Shown here one piece after another: positions 1-11,933 of a DNA stretch of 64,000 nt. The translations under genes were made by a program, and so were the position numbers. Every line of letters begins with the position of its first letter. The stretch's first letter is position 1. The notes under the pieces were generated by a model that was given only the letters and a program-made list of their open reading frames with translations, made no database searches and was not told the origin of the DNA. The stretch comes from Erythroxylum novogranatense (Eukaryota; Streptophyta; Magnoliopsida; Malpighiales; Erythroxylaceae), in assembly GCA_029891385.1 (NCBI GenBank), contig CM057231.1:22971300-23035299 (forward strand). Direction: 5' to 3'.

Positions 1-462
1 AAATTAGCTGAGAGCTAGTTTTACTGTAACAAGTTTTCAATACTTTTGCAAGAAAGTAGTACAGATAGCCTGTAGAGGCTAAAAGTGAAAGAATACTGAG
101 TGTAGAGACCTGAAGAGGCTCGAAAAGAATACTTGTATGCGTTGAAGAGATAGTGAAATCTCATAAAGAACTCTGAGGACTGGACGTAACCCACGGTTTG
201 GGGTGAACTAGGATAAAATCACTTTGTCAACTTTTCTCTACCCTATATCTCTTAAAGTTTAAAGTTTTGTTATTACTTAATTTTCGAAACAGGTTTTCAA
301 ATTTTTGATTAACTTAAACGTACTGAAGTTTCTGTAAAAGAACTTGTTTTTAACGAAATAGTTTTTGGAAGAGTTTTCAAAAAGGGGAATACACAATTCA
401 ACCCCCTTCTCGTGTATTCACTATCGTATTATTAGCATTATACTAACGTATGATTTACTTCA
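1..462 (+). repeat. E1 5' LTR, 3' part only
   Basis: This stretch repeats at 8158-8620. It ends in TTACTTCA directly before the PBS, so the LTR ends in the usual CA. The part corresponding to 7564-8157 lies left of the window. Confidence 0.93.
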
Positions 463-464
463 AT

Positions 465-476
465 TGGTATCAGAGC
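465..476 (+). other. E1 primer binding site (tRNA-iMet type)
   Basis: TGGTATCAGAGC begins two bases after the LTR end. It matches the complement of the plant initiator methionine tRNA 3' end, the usual minus-strand primer of plant copia elements. Confidence 0.9.
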
Positions 477-519
477 TTGGTATCTAAAGATCACTGTAGC
501 AAAGTGTGGATTAAAGATA

Positions 520-2165
520 ATGGCATAATCACATATATACATTGCAAAAGGTGCCTCAGTCACTAGACCTCCAGCATTCAACGGTGAAGATTATCACTAC
601 TGGAAAGATAGAATGCGGTTGTTCATAGAATCTACTCATGTCGACCTTTGGGATGTAATAGAGAATGGACCATATACACCTGTAGACGAAGATGTAAATC
701 TTATTCCACGGACCAGATGGACGACTGATCAAAAGGCGAGAATTCAGCTCAACTCTAAAGCGAAGTTTTTCCTGACGTGTGCCCTAAGCAGGAGTGAATA
801 TGAAAAAGTTCACGGATGTGACACTGCGAAGGAGATCTGGGATACACTGTCCATCGCTCATGAAGGCACAAACCAAGTCAAAGAATCCAAGATAAGCATT
901 CTTGTGCATTAGTACGAGCTTTTCAAGATGAAGGATGAAGAATCTATTGATCAAATGTTTGGAAGATTTCAAACAATTGTCAATGGATTGAAAGCTCTTG
1001 GAAGAACGTACAATAATCAAGATCACGTACGAAAGATTTTAAGAAGTCTTCCGAAGAGGTGGAGACCAAAAGTTACAGCGGTGCAGGAAGCAAAGGACTT
1101 GAGCGTGCTAAAGTTTGACGAGTTGCTTAGATCACTGAAGATTCATGAAGTAGAGCTCGATGCTGAAGACAAACCCAAACGGGACAAGTCAATTGCAGTA
1201 AAAGCCGGATAAAAGAACCACAAGACTCAAAGAAGGAGGAAGTCATCAAAAGCTTTAAAGATAGAAGAATCGAAGAATGATGACTCAAGCGAATCAGAAC
1301 AGGAGTCAAGTGATGAAGATGATGAATTATCGTTCATTTCTTGGAAGATAAGATAGATGTGGAAGAAGAAGTGCAAAGGAAGCCAACCCTTCAAGAGGAA
1401 TAGCAAAGATGGTGGCAAAACAGAAAGGACATCAATCATATTCTACGAGTGTAATCAACCCGGACACTACAAGTCCGAATGTCCTACTCTAAAGAAGAAA
1501 CCAAAGAAGAGTAGAGAAGGCAAGAAAAGCATGATGGTAACTTGGGAAGATCTACATTCATCAGAGTTAGATAAAATTCCGAGTCATCTGAGCATGCTAA
1601 TATCTGCCTAGTAGCCGAGGAAGAAAGTGATAAGTAGGTAACTACTGAATACGATAACTTGCATGAAGCCTATTCAGAATTATTAGAAGATTTTAATGCT
1701 ATTCTAAAACAGTACAAACTGTTAAAGAAGAAGTATGTAGAAAATCTTAAACATACAGATGAGATAGAGAGAGAAAATGCATGTTTAAAGAAACAACTAG
1801 AGGATAAAAAGAAAGTTGTAGATAGATCCGATGAAATAAATCAGTTAAAGCTTAGAATTAAAAGTCTTTCATCTGATTTAGCTTCATTCACTGAGAGTAC
1901 AAAGAGAATGAATGAGATGCTAGGAAAATGTAGACATCCGAGTGATAAAACCGGATTAGGGTTTTCGGATTATAAGTCTCATTATAATAAGAAGCCTCTT
2001 TCTCAAAATAAAGGGAATTACCAAACACGTTTTCATCAACAGTTTAAGAAAAGGCATCAGAGAACTCATTATATGCATACTACTAACCAGAAAGGACCCA
2101 AGAAAATATGGGTACCAAAGAGTAAAATAGTTTCTCCAGCAGATATCCTTCCTTGGAAAATGTAA
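520..2165 (+). pseudogene. gag: E1 gag remnant (copia capsid/nucleocapsid)
   Basis: The ATG at 520 starts the frame that encodes the Gag capsid-like region, but codon 3 is TAA where E2 has GAG. Further in-frame stops lie at 910-912 and just after 1212. One zinc knuckle of CX2CX4HX4C form lies near 1441-1482, although the residue expected to be its first Cys reads as Tyr-Glu-Cys context FYECNQPGHYKSEC. A lysine-rich stretch follows, then a frame change near 1610-1660. The last segment (1659-2165) is rich in Lys, Glu and Leu, and looks like coiled coil. Gag would form the virus-like particle and bind genomic RNA. Not functional as written. Confidence 0.85.
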
Positions 2166-4760
2166 CAAGCACCGTTGGTATTTAGACAGTGGCTGCTCAT
2201 GACATATGACGGGAAGAAGGTCTATGTTCCTAGATCTTCAGTATAAGAAGGGAGGATCAGTGACTTTCAGAGACAATCAGCAGGGCAAGATAATTGGAAT
2301 CAGTAAGATAGGTAAAGATTCCTTTGCATGCATAGATAATGTACTGCTTGTTGATGGTCTGAAGCACAATTTGATAAGTGTTAGTTAATTGTGTGATTCT
2401 GGTTTCATAGTCATGTTCAATCAATGTCTTTGTGAAGTCAGAAATAATGATGGATCTATATTCTTTTCTGCCAAGAGAAGAAATAATCTTTATAAATTTG
2501 ATTTAGAATATTTTCAAGATCAAAATGTTTCATGTTTTCTATATTCTGAAGAAGAAAGACTAATCTGGCATAAAAAGCTAGGTCATGTCTCTTTTAAACA
2601 CATTTCAAAGTTCGCAAAATTTGATTTGGTAAGAGGAATACCAAAAATGAGTTTTGACAAAGAATTTTTCTGTGAAAGTTGTTTGAAAGGAAAACAAGTT
2701 AAAACATCGTTTTCTTCTAAAAATTTTGTAACATCTTCTAGACCTTTGGAGTTGTTACATATGGATTTGTTTGGTCCAACTAGGACAATAAGTCTTGGCG
2801 GAAAGAAATATGGACTTCTTATTGTTGATGACTTTACTAGATTTTGTTGGATATTGTTTCTGTCATACAAAGATGAATCTTTTAAGTGTTTTAGGACCCT
2901 CTCCAGAAAGTTGCAGATTGAAAAAGGAGTATCTATAGCTAGTATCAGGAGTGATAATGGTAGAGAATTCGAGAATGAAAAGTTTAGGTTATTCTGTTAG
3001 GAGAATGGAATTTCCCACAATTTCTAAGCCCCTAGAACCCCACAACAGAATGGAGTTGTTGAAAGGAAGAACAGGACGATTCAAGAGATGCCAAGGACTA
3101 TGCTATGTGAGAAGAATCTTCCTAAGTACTTCTGGGCCGAAGCTGTGAATACAACATGTTGTATTCAGAACAGAATACTGTTGCGACCCTTATTGAAGAA
3201 GACTCCTTATGAGTTATGGAATGGAAGGAGACCTAATATATCTTACTTTCATCTATTCGGGTGCAAGTGCTCTATTCTTAATACAAAGGAGTTGTTGGAT
3301 AAGTTCGACTCAAAGACCTATTCAGGAATTTTTCTAGGCTTCTCATCATCATCTAAGGCCTTTCAGGTATATAACTCTATTTCAAAGGCAGTTGAGGAAA
3401 CCATCCATGTCAAGTTTGATGATCGTTCCCAATCCCACAAGGAAGATGACATGGAGAGTGAAGAACCTTCAAAGAACTTAGATGATACAACAGAAACTCC
3501 ATCATCAAGAACTCAAGTAGATAGGGTTGAGGATATTCCAGAAACTATAGGATTAAAGAGAGATTGAAAATATAGGTGTTCTCATCCAGAAGAGCTAATT
3601 ATCGGAGAGACCTCAGAAGGAGTAAGGACAAGGTCCAAATTTAGAAGAGAAGTTAATGTGGCTTTCATCTCTGAAACAGAGCCTAAGAAGATTGATGAAG
3701 CTCCTCAGGACGAAGCTTGGATTTTAGCCATGCAAGAGGAGCTGAATCAGTTTACTAGGAATAAAGTTTGGTCCTTAGTTCCAAAACCTTCAAAGAAATC
3801 CATTATTGGAACCAGATGGGTCTCTTTAAGAATAAGTTAGACGAATCAGGGAGAGTGAATCGGAATAAAGCTAGATTAGTAGCACAAGGCTATAATCAGC
3901 AAGAAGGGATAGACTACAATGAGACATATGCTCCAGTAGCAAGACTAAAAGCTATTAGGATTTTGCTGGCATATGCTGTTTGTCATAACATAAAGCTTTT
4001 TCAGATGGATGTGAAGAGCGCTTTTCTGAATTGTTTTATAGACGAAGAAGTGTATGTGAAGCAACCTCCTGGCTTTAAGGATGTTAAGAATCCAGAACAT
4101 GTCTATAGACTTCATAAAGCTTTATACGACTTGAAGCAAGCTCCTAGAGCTTGGTATGATCGTCTAAGTAATTTTCTCTTGGAGAATGGGTTTACTAGAG
4201 GTCAAGTGGATAAAACGCTTTTCAGAAAGATTTTTGAGGATGATTTTATCTTAGTGCAAATTTATGTTGATGATGTCATATTTGGTGCTACTTCAAAGAA
4301 GTTGTGTATGAGTTTTGAGAGTCTGATGAAAAATGAGTTTGAAATGAGTATGATGGGTGAGTTAAAGTTCTTTCTTGGGTTGCAAATTAAGCAAACCGAA
4401 GAGAAAATCTTTATCCATCAACAAAAGTATGTGAAATAATTGTTGTGTAAATTTGATATGAATAATAAGAAGCCTATGGCAACTCCGATGCATCATTCGA
4501 ACCTTTTGTTGAAAGATGAACTTGGTAAGAAGGTGGATCAAACCCTGTATAGAGGGATGATCAGCTCTTTACTGTATCTTACAGCAAGTAGACCTGATAT
4601 TATGTTCAGTGTATGCTTGTGTGCAAGGTTTTAGGTCAATCCTAGAGAGTCTCATTTTATTGCTGTTAAAAGGATTATGAGATATCTCGCAGGTACTACT
4701 GATCTTTGCTTAATGTTTGAGAAAGGTAAAGATTTCAGGTTAATCGGATATTGCGATGCG
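2166..4760 (+). pseudogene. pol: E1 pol remnant: PR, INT, RT, truncated RNase H
   Basis: Order is copia-type. The protease active site YLDSGCS lies near 2178-2200. The GAG-pre-integrase HHCC region is near 2565-2700 (HKKLGH, CESC). The integrase core shows LHMDLFGP, IRSDNG and NGVVERKNRT. RT carries the fingers and palm motifs [20 protein letters not shown] and the catalytic YVDD near 4264. Stops lie at 2386-2388, 2998-3000, near 3025, 3565-3567, 4437-4439 and near 4632, and a frameshift lies near 3815. RNase H stops abruptly after about 4758: compared with E2, some 440 bases of the C-terminal RNase H are missing. After a 285-base spacer comes the third ORF. Confidence 0.9.
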
Positions 4761-5045
4761 GTAAAGACCAGTCAAGCTAAGAGATCGTCAAAGTTAACGG
4801 CGTCAGAAACAGTGGTTTACAGCTGGTAACTTCTCTCACAAGGAAGTTATGGAGGGAAAATTTGATGGTCTTGAGGATCCCAATGATTCTAGAACCCACC
4901 GGACAAGACCCCTACAAGTAATCTGAAATTAAAATCATTGTGGTTACTCTCAAATACAGACGTTTCATCTCTCTTTCGAAAAACTTTTGAAATCAACTCT
5001 ACCTTTGAAGAACACTTTACCAGAACCAATTTCAAATCAGAAGCA

Positions 5046-7361
5046 ATGGAGCCAGCTATGATGTTTGGAAGGCATGTGGACTTCGAATCTCTGAAGAGAG
5101 ATGCTCTGGATGTTGAACCGGAAATTGTAGAAGCTGGTTGGAGAAATTTTTTCCAGGTGCGGGAACCAGTGTATACAGATGAGGTATATGACTTTTGGAG
5201 GCATACGCAACTGGTTGTAACACCATCGTCTCCACAGTAGATGGAATAACTGTTATTGTGACAAAGGAGTTAGTGGAGAAGGTGACTGAATGCTCTTCGG
5301 TTAGAGAAACCCTATCAACCAAAGCCGGATGGATGTCCAAGGTTAGTATGAAGGAAGAAGATGTCAGAAAACAGTTATATGGAGCTAATGACCCATGGGT
5401 GAGGAAGACTTCAAGTCTAGTCCCGAAGGCTAGGGTTCTTCATGTGATTTTGTTTAATTGCATCTTACCAAGAGCTGGGTCAAGACATCTAGTGACTACC
5501 TTGGATGAGCGATGTCTGTTCTATCTGCTGAATCGTCATCCAATAGACTTACCATTTTTTATTTTTCATTATATGGTTAAGGGGATGAAGGATACCAACA
5601 GTTATCCTTACGGCATACTACTCACCAGGATTTTTAAGGAATCCAGAGTCCTTCTTCACAGAGGAATCAGAAGGATGGTATCTGTCAACAGTACCATTAA
5701 CTCAGATACTATAAGAAGAATGAGCTTGAAGACTGTGGTGAAAGTACAAGCAGAGTCTACAAAGAAAGCTAGAACTGAGGGGGAGCGGTTATCGAAGAAG
5801 TCTCCCGCCACAAGTTCTAAATCTCAAGCAAGTATGAGATTACTGATAGATGAAAGAAGAAAACTATCGGGTAGACCGTTGATAAAACAGGCAAGTCCTC
5901 AAAGAGAAGTGAGTCCAGTTCGGAGGACAGAAGAAGGAGCGTAGAAAAGAAAAGGAGAGAATCTTTTGGGTGAGATTTCTAAAAAGGCGAAGAGATCACC
6001 TAGGATTTGCACTCTGCGACAACAGGAAGACAAGAGAGCTAGAGAGCATAGTCAATCAGAAGTACCTAGATCTCGCGTACCGAAGGGAACAAGATCTCTA
6101 GTCTCAATTTTAGAAGATTCAGCCAAACAGGCTAAAGAGACTGAGAAGAAGAGAAAGTCAGTGTCTAAGAAGGAAAAATCTCAAGTATAGAAAACTTTGA
6201 GACTGACTGAAGCAGAAGAAAAGACTAAGAAGATTAGTCGGAAGAAGAGTGTGTCAACTGCTGGGGAAGTTAGTCGAAAGAAAGATACCTTCAATGCTGC
6301 TGAAAAGGAAAAGGAATTTGAGCATAGCAGAGTTCAGGATATTCCCACTGCTCAACAGGAGGAACCAGAGGAGCTAAGCCTGGCTCAGGAGAATCCTATT
6401 GAAGCTTAACCAGACGCAATAGCAGAACCAAACTTGGTTCGGTACCACAGAGAAAATGATGAACTGGTGCGATTGTATTCAACTATTCTAAATTTTTAGA
6501 AGATACAAGTTGAAGATCAGAATGGTTGAAGTTGTTACCAAGAGGAGGACTGCAATCGCCATCTGTAATCAACCAAGGAAGAAAATAATGGCTGTCGTAC
6601 AACCTATTTCGATAAATAGTGACACATGGCATTTACTGAATGAAGATGAAAAGACTTTCTATGATGTCTTGAGGATGCTGCTACAAAGCCATACCCTAAC
6701 AAAATGTCCAGCAAACCGTGTACTATTTATCCAATCACAGAGAAAACGGAAATAAAGGTTGTATCGGATATTCAGCCAAGATATCCTTTGGATTTGAATA
6801 AGGGGAAGTCGAAGCTATATCCTGAAGAAATCAGTGATGATCTATCCGCAGATCAAATTGAAGAAGAAGTGCGTCGAATTAATGAAGCATGCGCTTCGAA
6901 AGAGAATACTGACGGAGCTAGTTGTAGCTATACAGATAAGTATGAATACTGTCCAGTAGGGGGGACGATTGATAACAGGGATGTTTATTGAATCCCTTAT
7001 TCAGACAGTTTTGTGTATTAGACCTTTATCTAATATACTGTCTATTGAAGCTGAAGCTATATCCCTGCAAGGAAGACAGTTGCTAATGCTACCTGCTCCC
7101 TATGATTTAGACCTTCCAGAGTCAAATCTATTCGTTCATCCACCCACATTTGCGATTCGAGAAGATTACATTCCATCCTTGGACGCATATGGTACAACAA
7201 TTGCGTTCACTGCACCCTCAGAAGATAATGATCAATCCTCCTCACCGTTAGACTCACAAGCTGAAATCAGCAAATTACGCGGAGAAGTCAACGAGATAAA
7301 AGAGACGATGAATGATTTGAAGAAGATGATGACAGAACTGTTGAAGAGTCATCGTCATTAA
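5046..7361 (+). pseudogene. E1 third ORF (SIRE-type env-like/accessory ORF), broken
   Basis: The ATG at 5046 aligns with that of the E2 copy (27367). The N-terminal part shares DVEPEI, STKAGWMS and MKEEDV with E2. A middle block containing LPRAGSRHLVTTLD resembles, from memory, the 'putative plant transposon protein' domain. Then comes a basic, Lys/Arg/Ser-rich stretch (about 5700-6200), an acidic Glu/Gln-rich stretch and a C-terminal heptad-like coiled coil (about 7260-7345). Breaks occur near 5200-5240, 5942, 6188, 6407, 6750 and 6990. I see no convincing signal peptide or membrane span, which argues against a true envelope protein. Role unknown. Confidence 0.75.
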
Positions 7362-7549
7362 TCAATTTTTATTATAACAAATAGGGGGAGAAGAGAATGA
7401 GCAGAGGAGAAGAGAATGAGCAGAAAAGAATCTCAAAGGGTGTGACTGAAGCAGACGAAGAAAAGAATGGAAGAAGAGAAAGAAGATTTTTGAAGATAAG
7501 TTAAACATTGTATTTTGTTTTCTTTTTATGTGTATAATTTCTTATCATC

Positions 7550-7563
7550 AAAAAGGGGGAGAT
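7550..7563 (+). other. E1 polypurine tract
   Basis: AAAAAGGGGGAGAT abuts the 3' LTR start TGTTAAG. It is the expected plus-strand primer, and the same tract precedes the E2 3' LTR. Confidence 0.88.
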
Positions 7564-7789
7564 TGTTAAGTCAAAATGACTTTACATATATATGATTTTG
7601 ATGAATAACAAAGAAGTAGTAAAAGTAGAAGCAAAACAGGAAACAGACAGACGGAGAATAAAACACAAACGTAGGCAAAGTTAAAAATACAGACAAAGAA
7701 ATACAGATGCAGATTGAAAAACAGATGGAGAAGTAGAGACACAGACGCAAGACAATATGCAGACGCAGACGCAGATGCAAAATAAAAAA

Positions 7790-7823
<34 letters not shown>

Positions 7824-8620
7824 TGCAAAGTAAAAAAACAGATGCAGACGTAGACGCAGACACAGATGCAAAGTAAAAAACGGACGCAGATGCAAAGTAA
7901 AAAGCAGACGCAGACGCAAAGTGAAACACAGATGCAAAGTGAAAAGCAGATGCAGAATTCAAAAGAAAACGCAAGAGTCAGTTTGAGTTAGTTACAGAAC
8001 TCAACTGATTAACCGTTTCTTTCAAGATTCAAGATTCAAGAAGCAGTTACAGAAAGAGACTATAAATATAAAAAGAAGTCAAAGATTGCAAAGTTAGCGA
8101 AAAAGAGATTATTACTGAACATTACGCGAACGAAAAGCTTTTGTGAGATTACTGTGAAAAATTAGCTGAGAGCTAGTTTTACTGTAACAAGTTTTCAATA
8201 ATTTTGTAAGAAAGTAGTACAGATAGCCTGCAGAGGCTAAGAGTGAAAGAATACTGAGTGTAGAGACCTGAAGAGGCGCGAAAAGAATACTTGTGTACGT
8301 TGAAGAGATAGTGAAATCTCAGAAAGAACTCTGAGGACTGGACGTAACCCACGGTTTGGGGTGAACCAGGATAAAATCACTGTGTCAACTTCCCTCTACC
8401 CTATATCTCTTAAAGTTCAAAGTTTTGTTATTACTTAATTTTCGAAACAGGTTTTCAAAGTTTTGATTAACTAAAACGTACTGAAGTTTCTATAAAAGAA
8501 CTTGTTTTAACGAAACAGTTTTTGGAAGAGTTTTCAAAAAGGGGAATACACAATTCAACCCCCCTTCTCATGTATTCACTATCGTATTATAAGCATTGTA
8601 CTAACGTGTGATTTACTTCA
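7564..8620 (+). repeat. E1 3' LTR (1057 bp, TGTTAAG...CTTCA)
   Basis: It begins right after the polypurine tract and ends at the junction with element B sequence. Its last 463 bases match the 5' LTR at 1-462, and its start matches both E2 LTRs. A CAGACG/CAGATG minisatellite occupies 7741-7960 in the upstream (U3-like) part. The LTR should carry promoter and polyadenylation signals; I did not locate a convincing TATA box. Confidence 0.93.
7741..7960 (+). repeat. (CAGACG)n / CAGATGCAAAGTAAAAA minisatellite in E1 LTR
   Basis: Runs of CAGACG alternate with copies of a CAGATGCAAAGT-AAAA unit. The E2 LTRs keep only one (5') or three (3') short GACGCA units at the corresponding place, so the array varies in length within the family. 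Minus-strand reading frames here (Leu/Arg or Ala/Ser repeats) are by-products of the repeat. Confidence 0.85.
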
Positions 8621-11149
8621 TAGCATTGCATACATCAAACTACCAACTGCCGAAGCATATGGAATGTTATGCATACGTTCAACCTCCTCTTGGGTTTTAG
8701 GTGCTTGTTCCTTTGAAAGTTTGATTCCATGTCTAGTAGGAGTAAAACCCCTCTTGGAATCTTGCATAGTGAACTTATTGAGCATATTCTCAATGTTGGT
8801 TAATTGAGACAAAGCTATCTGGTTGTTCTTTCGATCCCTTATAAGTTTGATCCCTAGAACATAGGTGGCCTCTCCCAATTCCTTCATTGAAAACTGTTCA
8901 TTCAGCCATTCCTTAACTGCAGATAACATTCCCACATCATTCCTAATGAGCAGAATGTCATCAACATACAGGATTAGGAAAGTAACCTTACCTTCTTGTA
9001 TTCTTTTATAAACACAAGGCTCATCTAGGTTTTGTATGAACCTATAGGTTTTGATAGCCTTATCAAACCTAATGTTCCAAGACCTAGATGCTTCCTTAAG
9101 TCCATAAATGGACCTTTGCAACTTGCAAACCTTATGCTCATTACCTGGCTTAATGAATCCTTCTGGTTGGGCCATATAAATGGTCTCCTCAAGATCTCCA
9201 TCCAGAAATGCGGTCTTGACATCCATTTGCCATATTTCATAATCGAAATAGGCTTCTATGGCCAAAAGAATCCTAATGGACTTAAGCATGGCAACCGAAG
9301 AAAAGTCTCCTCATAGTCTATACCCTCCTTTTGAGTATAGCCTTTAGCTACCAATCTAGCTTTAAAAGTCTCTACCTTTCCATCTGATCCCTTTTTCCTT
9401 TTGTAGATCCATTTACACCCTATGGTTTTTAGACCTGGTGGTAGATTTACAAGGACCTAGACTTCATTAGTATACATAAAATCTATTTCTGATTCCATCG
9501 CCTTAAGCCATTTTCCTGCACCAACATCATTAATAGCCTGTGTATACTTAATGGGATCTATTTCTTCTTAGTCCGAGATGGCAGTTAAGCCTTCTCCTAA
9601 ACCCAGATACCTATATGGCTGTCTCACAACCCTCCCACTACGTCTAGGCACACCTTGATGTTCAGGTTGCACTTTTGATTCAACTCTTGAATCCATTTCG
9701 ACATCTTGTTCTGTCATATCCAAAACAACTCTTGGTTTGGATGAAATAGCTAACTCCTTTAGTACTACTTCACTTCTTCCTTTGTGATTTTTCACAAACT
9801 CTTCTTCTAAGAAGGTTGCATTTGTCGACACAAATACCTTCTTATCATGAGGACTGTAAAAATAGTACCCTCGAGTTCCCGTAGGATATCCTACAAACAA
9901 ACACACTTCTGACCTTGGTTCCATCTTTGTGGATTCAGGCTTTAGAACATGGGCTGGGTAGCCCCAAATCCTTAAATGCCTCAATGAAGGCACTCAGCCA
10001 GTCCACAACTCCCTAGGTGTTTTAGGCACTGATTTGGACGGAGCAAAGTTAAGAAGATATGTTGCCGTTTGTATGGCATATCCCCAGAACGATTCTGGAA
10101 GGCTAGCGTAGGACATCATTGATCTTACCATTTCCAATAGAGTTCTATTTCTCCTTTCTGCTACACCATTCTTTTGAGGTGTACGAGGAGCTGAAAAATT
10201 GGAAACAATTCCATTGTCAATTAAATATTGCTGGAACTCTCCAAATAAATACTCACCACCTCGATCTGATCGAAGCTGTTTTAATGGCTTGCCAAGTTGT
10301 TTCTCAGCTTCAGCTTTGAATTCTTTGAACTTTTCAAAAGATTCACTCTTTTTATGCATCAAATAAAAATATCCATGTCTTGAGTAATCATCTACAAAAA
10401 TTATGAAATATTCATAACCTCCTCTAGCTTGTACATTTATGGGCCCACACACATCAGTATGTACTAGGTCCAATGTGGATTCAGATCTGTTTTCTTTAGA
10501 AGGAAATGAGGCTTTGGTCATTTTTCCTTCAATACAAGATTCACAGGTGGGTAATGGATCACCATCCAAGCCCATAAGGATCCCATCCTTTAGTAGCCTG
10601 TCAAGTCATTTCTGATTGATATGACCCATTCTTAAGTGCCACAGATACTTTGAATTAATGCTAGAGATTTTGGATTGTCTTGGTTTTATCAATTCTATGG
10701 TGTTTAGTGAGCCTTTCATAGGTTCTATAAAAAACAATCCCTGTTTAGTTATCGCATCACAAATAAAATCCTTATTCTCACATATTGAAACAACCGTTTC
10801 AAAATACAAGGAAGAACCAGATTTTATTAGACAAAAAACAGAATCATGTTCCTTACAATCATTGGCATGTAATAAACATCCTCCAAATATATCCTATGAC
10901 CACTAGGAAAGTCCAAGATACCTACTCCCACTGATTTTGCTGAAATATAGGAACCATCTGCTATCTTGACTTGAAACTGGCCTTTAGGTAGTCTTTTCCT
11001 TTGCTGGAACCCCTGCAAAGAATTACAAACATGGTTAGTAGCTCCTGAATCTAATATCTAAGAAGTAGATAAATCTGCCACATTTCTAGTTCCTAACAAA
11101 CTTAGGAAACCCATACCTTGTTTGCTTTTGAGGGAATCTAGGTAGATCG
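8621..11149 (-). pseudogene. pol: B pol remnant: PR, INT, RT (RNase H lost to E1 insertion)
   Basis: On minus, protease ILDSGATNH lies near 11056-11030, with a stop just before it. GAG-pre-integrase MGHINQK is near 10610. Integrase spans 10575-9994 with CESCIEGK, LVHTDVCGP, LRSDRGGEY and NGVAERRNRT, the expected D, D, E residues. A TGA at about 9994-9996 separates it from 9993-9568, the INT C-terminal and linker region. RT lies from about 9450 to 8621 with a frameshift near 9300, then QMDVKTAF, KLQRSIYGLKEASRSW and LILYVDDILLI. The final residues SLMYAML mark the point where E1 interrupts it. Confidence 0.9.
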
Positions 11150-11933
11150 ATGATTTTTTTCCAAATGACCCATCTCATCTCAGTGGAAACACTTTCCTTT
11201 GATGTTCTCTTTGGCCTTCTTTTTCATGGATTTGGCCTTGACCCCTGTTTGGGCCTTTTTTTCATTGTACCCTTCTTTTCCTTGCCCTTACCCTTGGGCT
11301 TAGAAGAAGAAGCTACATTAGCTTCTGGCCCATGAGCCTTAATATTCAATATCTCCTCCGTGCTCTAGAGGGTATTCATTAACTCACTCAAGGTGTAATC
11401 CTTGCTGTTGAGCTCATAGTCCAACTTAAACTGTTGAAAAGAAGAGTTTAAGCTATTGATGATCATAATCATCTGCTTGTCAGCATCCATATCCGCCCCA
11501 AGCATCTCAGCCTCAGTGACCACAGAGATTACCTTCATCATATAATCCCGACCTGCTCACTGTGTTTCATCTCGAGATTATGAAAGGTTTGGATAGCTTT
11601 CACTCTTGCAGACCTAGTCCTCACACCAAACATCTCATTTAGGTGATGGACCATTACACTAGTAGTTTTCATACAAGCAATTTGTTTTTGCAACATGCCG
11701 CTGATAGAAGCCAAAATATACCACTTAGTAATCTTGTCAGCATTCTGCCAACGCTCATATTGTTGGACTTGCTCAGGAGTTGAATCTCCACTTGGAGGTG
11801 TAGGCTCATTTTCAGTTAACACCTATAAAATACGTTCATATTGAAGAACAATGTCAATGTTACGTCTCCATTCATTAAAATTGTCTCCGTTTTCCAATTT
11901 GTTATTAGTCAAGAGTAGGGTGAGTGGATTCAT
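11150..11933 (-). pseudogene. gag: B gag remnant
   Basis: The minus-strand ATG at 11933-11931 starts a Gag-like frame beginning MNPLTLLLTNNKLENGDNF, typical of copia Gag. A stop falls near 11823. The frame continues at 11822-11538 with a capsid-like segment (KWYILASISGMLQKQ), then is shifted. A zinc-knuckle remnant lies near 11195-11155 (KCFH, stop, DEMGHLEKNH); its second Cys codon is TGA. Gag would form the particle. It is broken here. Confidence 0.8.

Larger units (their letters stand above)
1..8620 (+). mobile_element. E1: SIRE/Maximus-like Ty1/copia element, 5' end cut by window
   Basis: A nearly full retrotransposon: partial 5' LTR (1-462), PBS, gag, pol in copia order, a third ORF, a purine-rich tract and a 3' LTR (7564-8620). 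The two LTRs show roughly 20 differences over about 460 compared bases by eye, so the insertion is not recent. Gag and pol carry several stops, many at positions expected to be CAG, CAA or CGG, which fits decay by cytosine deamination. The element sits inside the RT/RNase H region of the minus-strand element B. The left target duplication lies outside the window. A long third ORF downstream of pol is the hallmark of the SIRE/Maximus lineage; that assignment rests on family knowledge and on the arrangement seen here. Confidence 0.9.

Noticed and set aside
465..476. tRNA gene fragments at TGGTATCAGAG sites
   Set aside because: These are primer binding sites next to LTR ends; no cloverleaf sequence surrounds them.
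5046..7361. Calling the third ORF an envelope gene
   Set aside because: No signal peptide, transmembrane segment or fusion-like region is visible in either copy.
7566..7974. Minus-strand frames with Leu/Arg, Ala/Ser or Cys/Val repeats
   Set aside because: They are translations of the CAGACG minisatellite in the E1 LTR; three frames are open at once because the repeat lacks stops.
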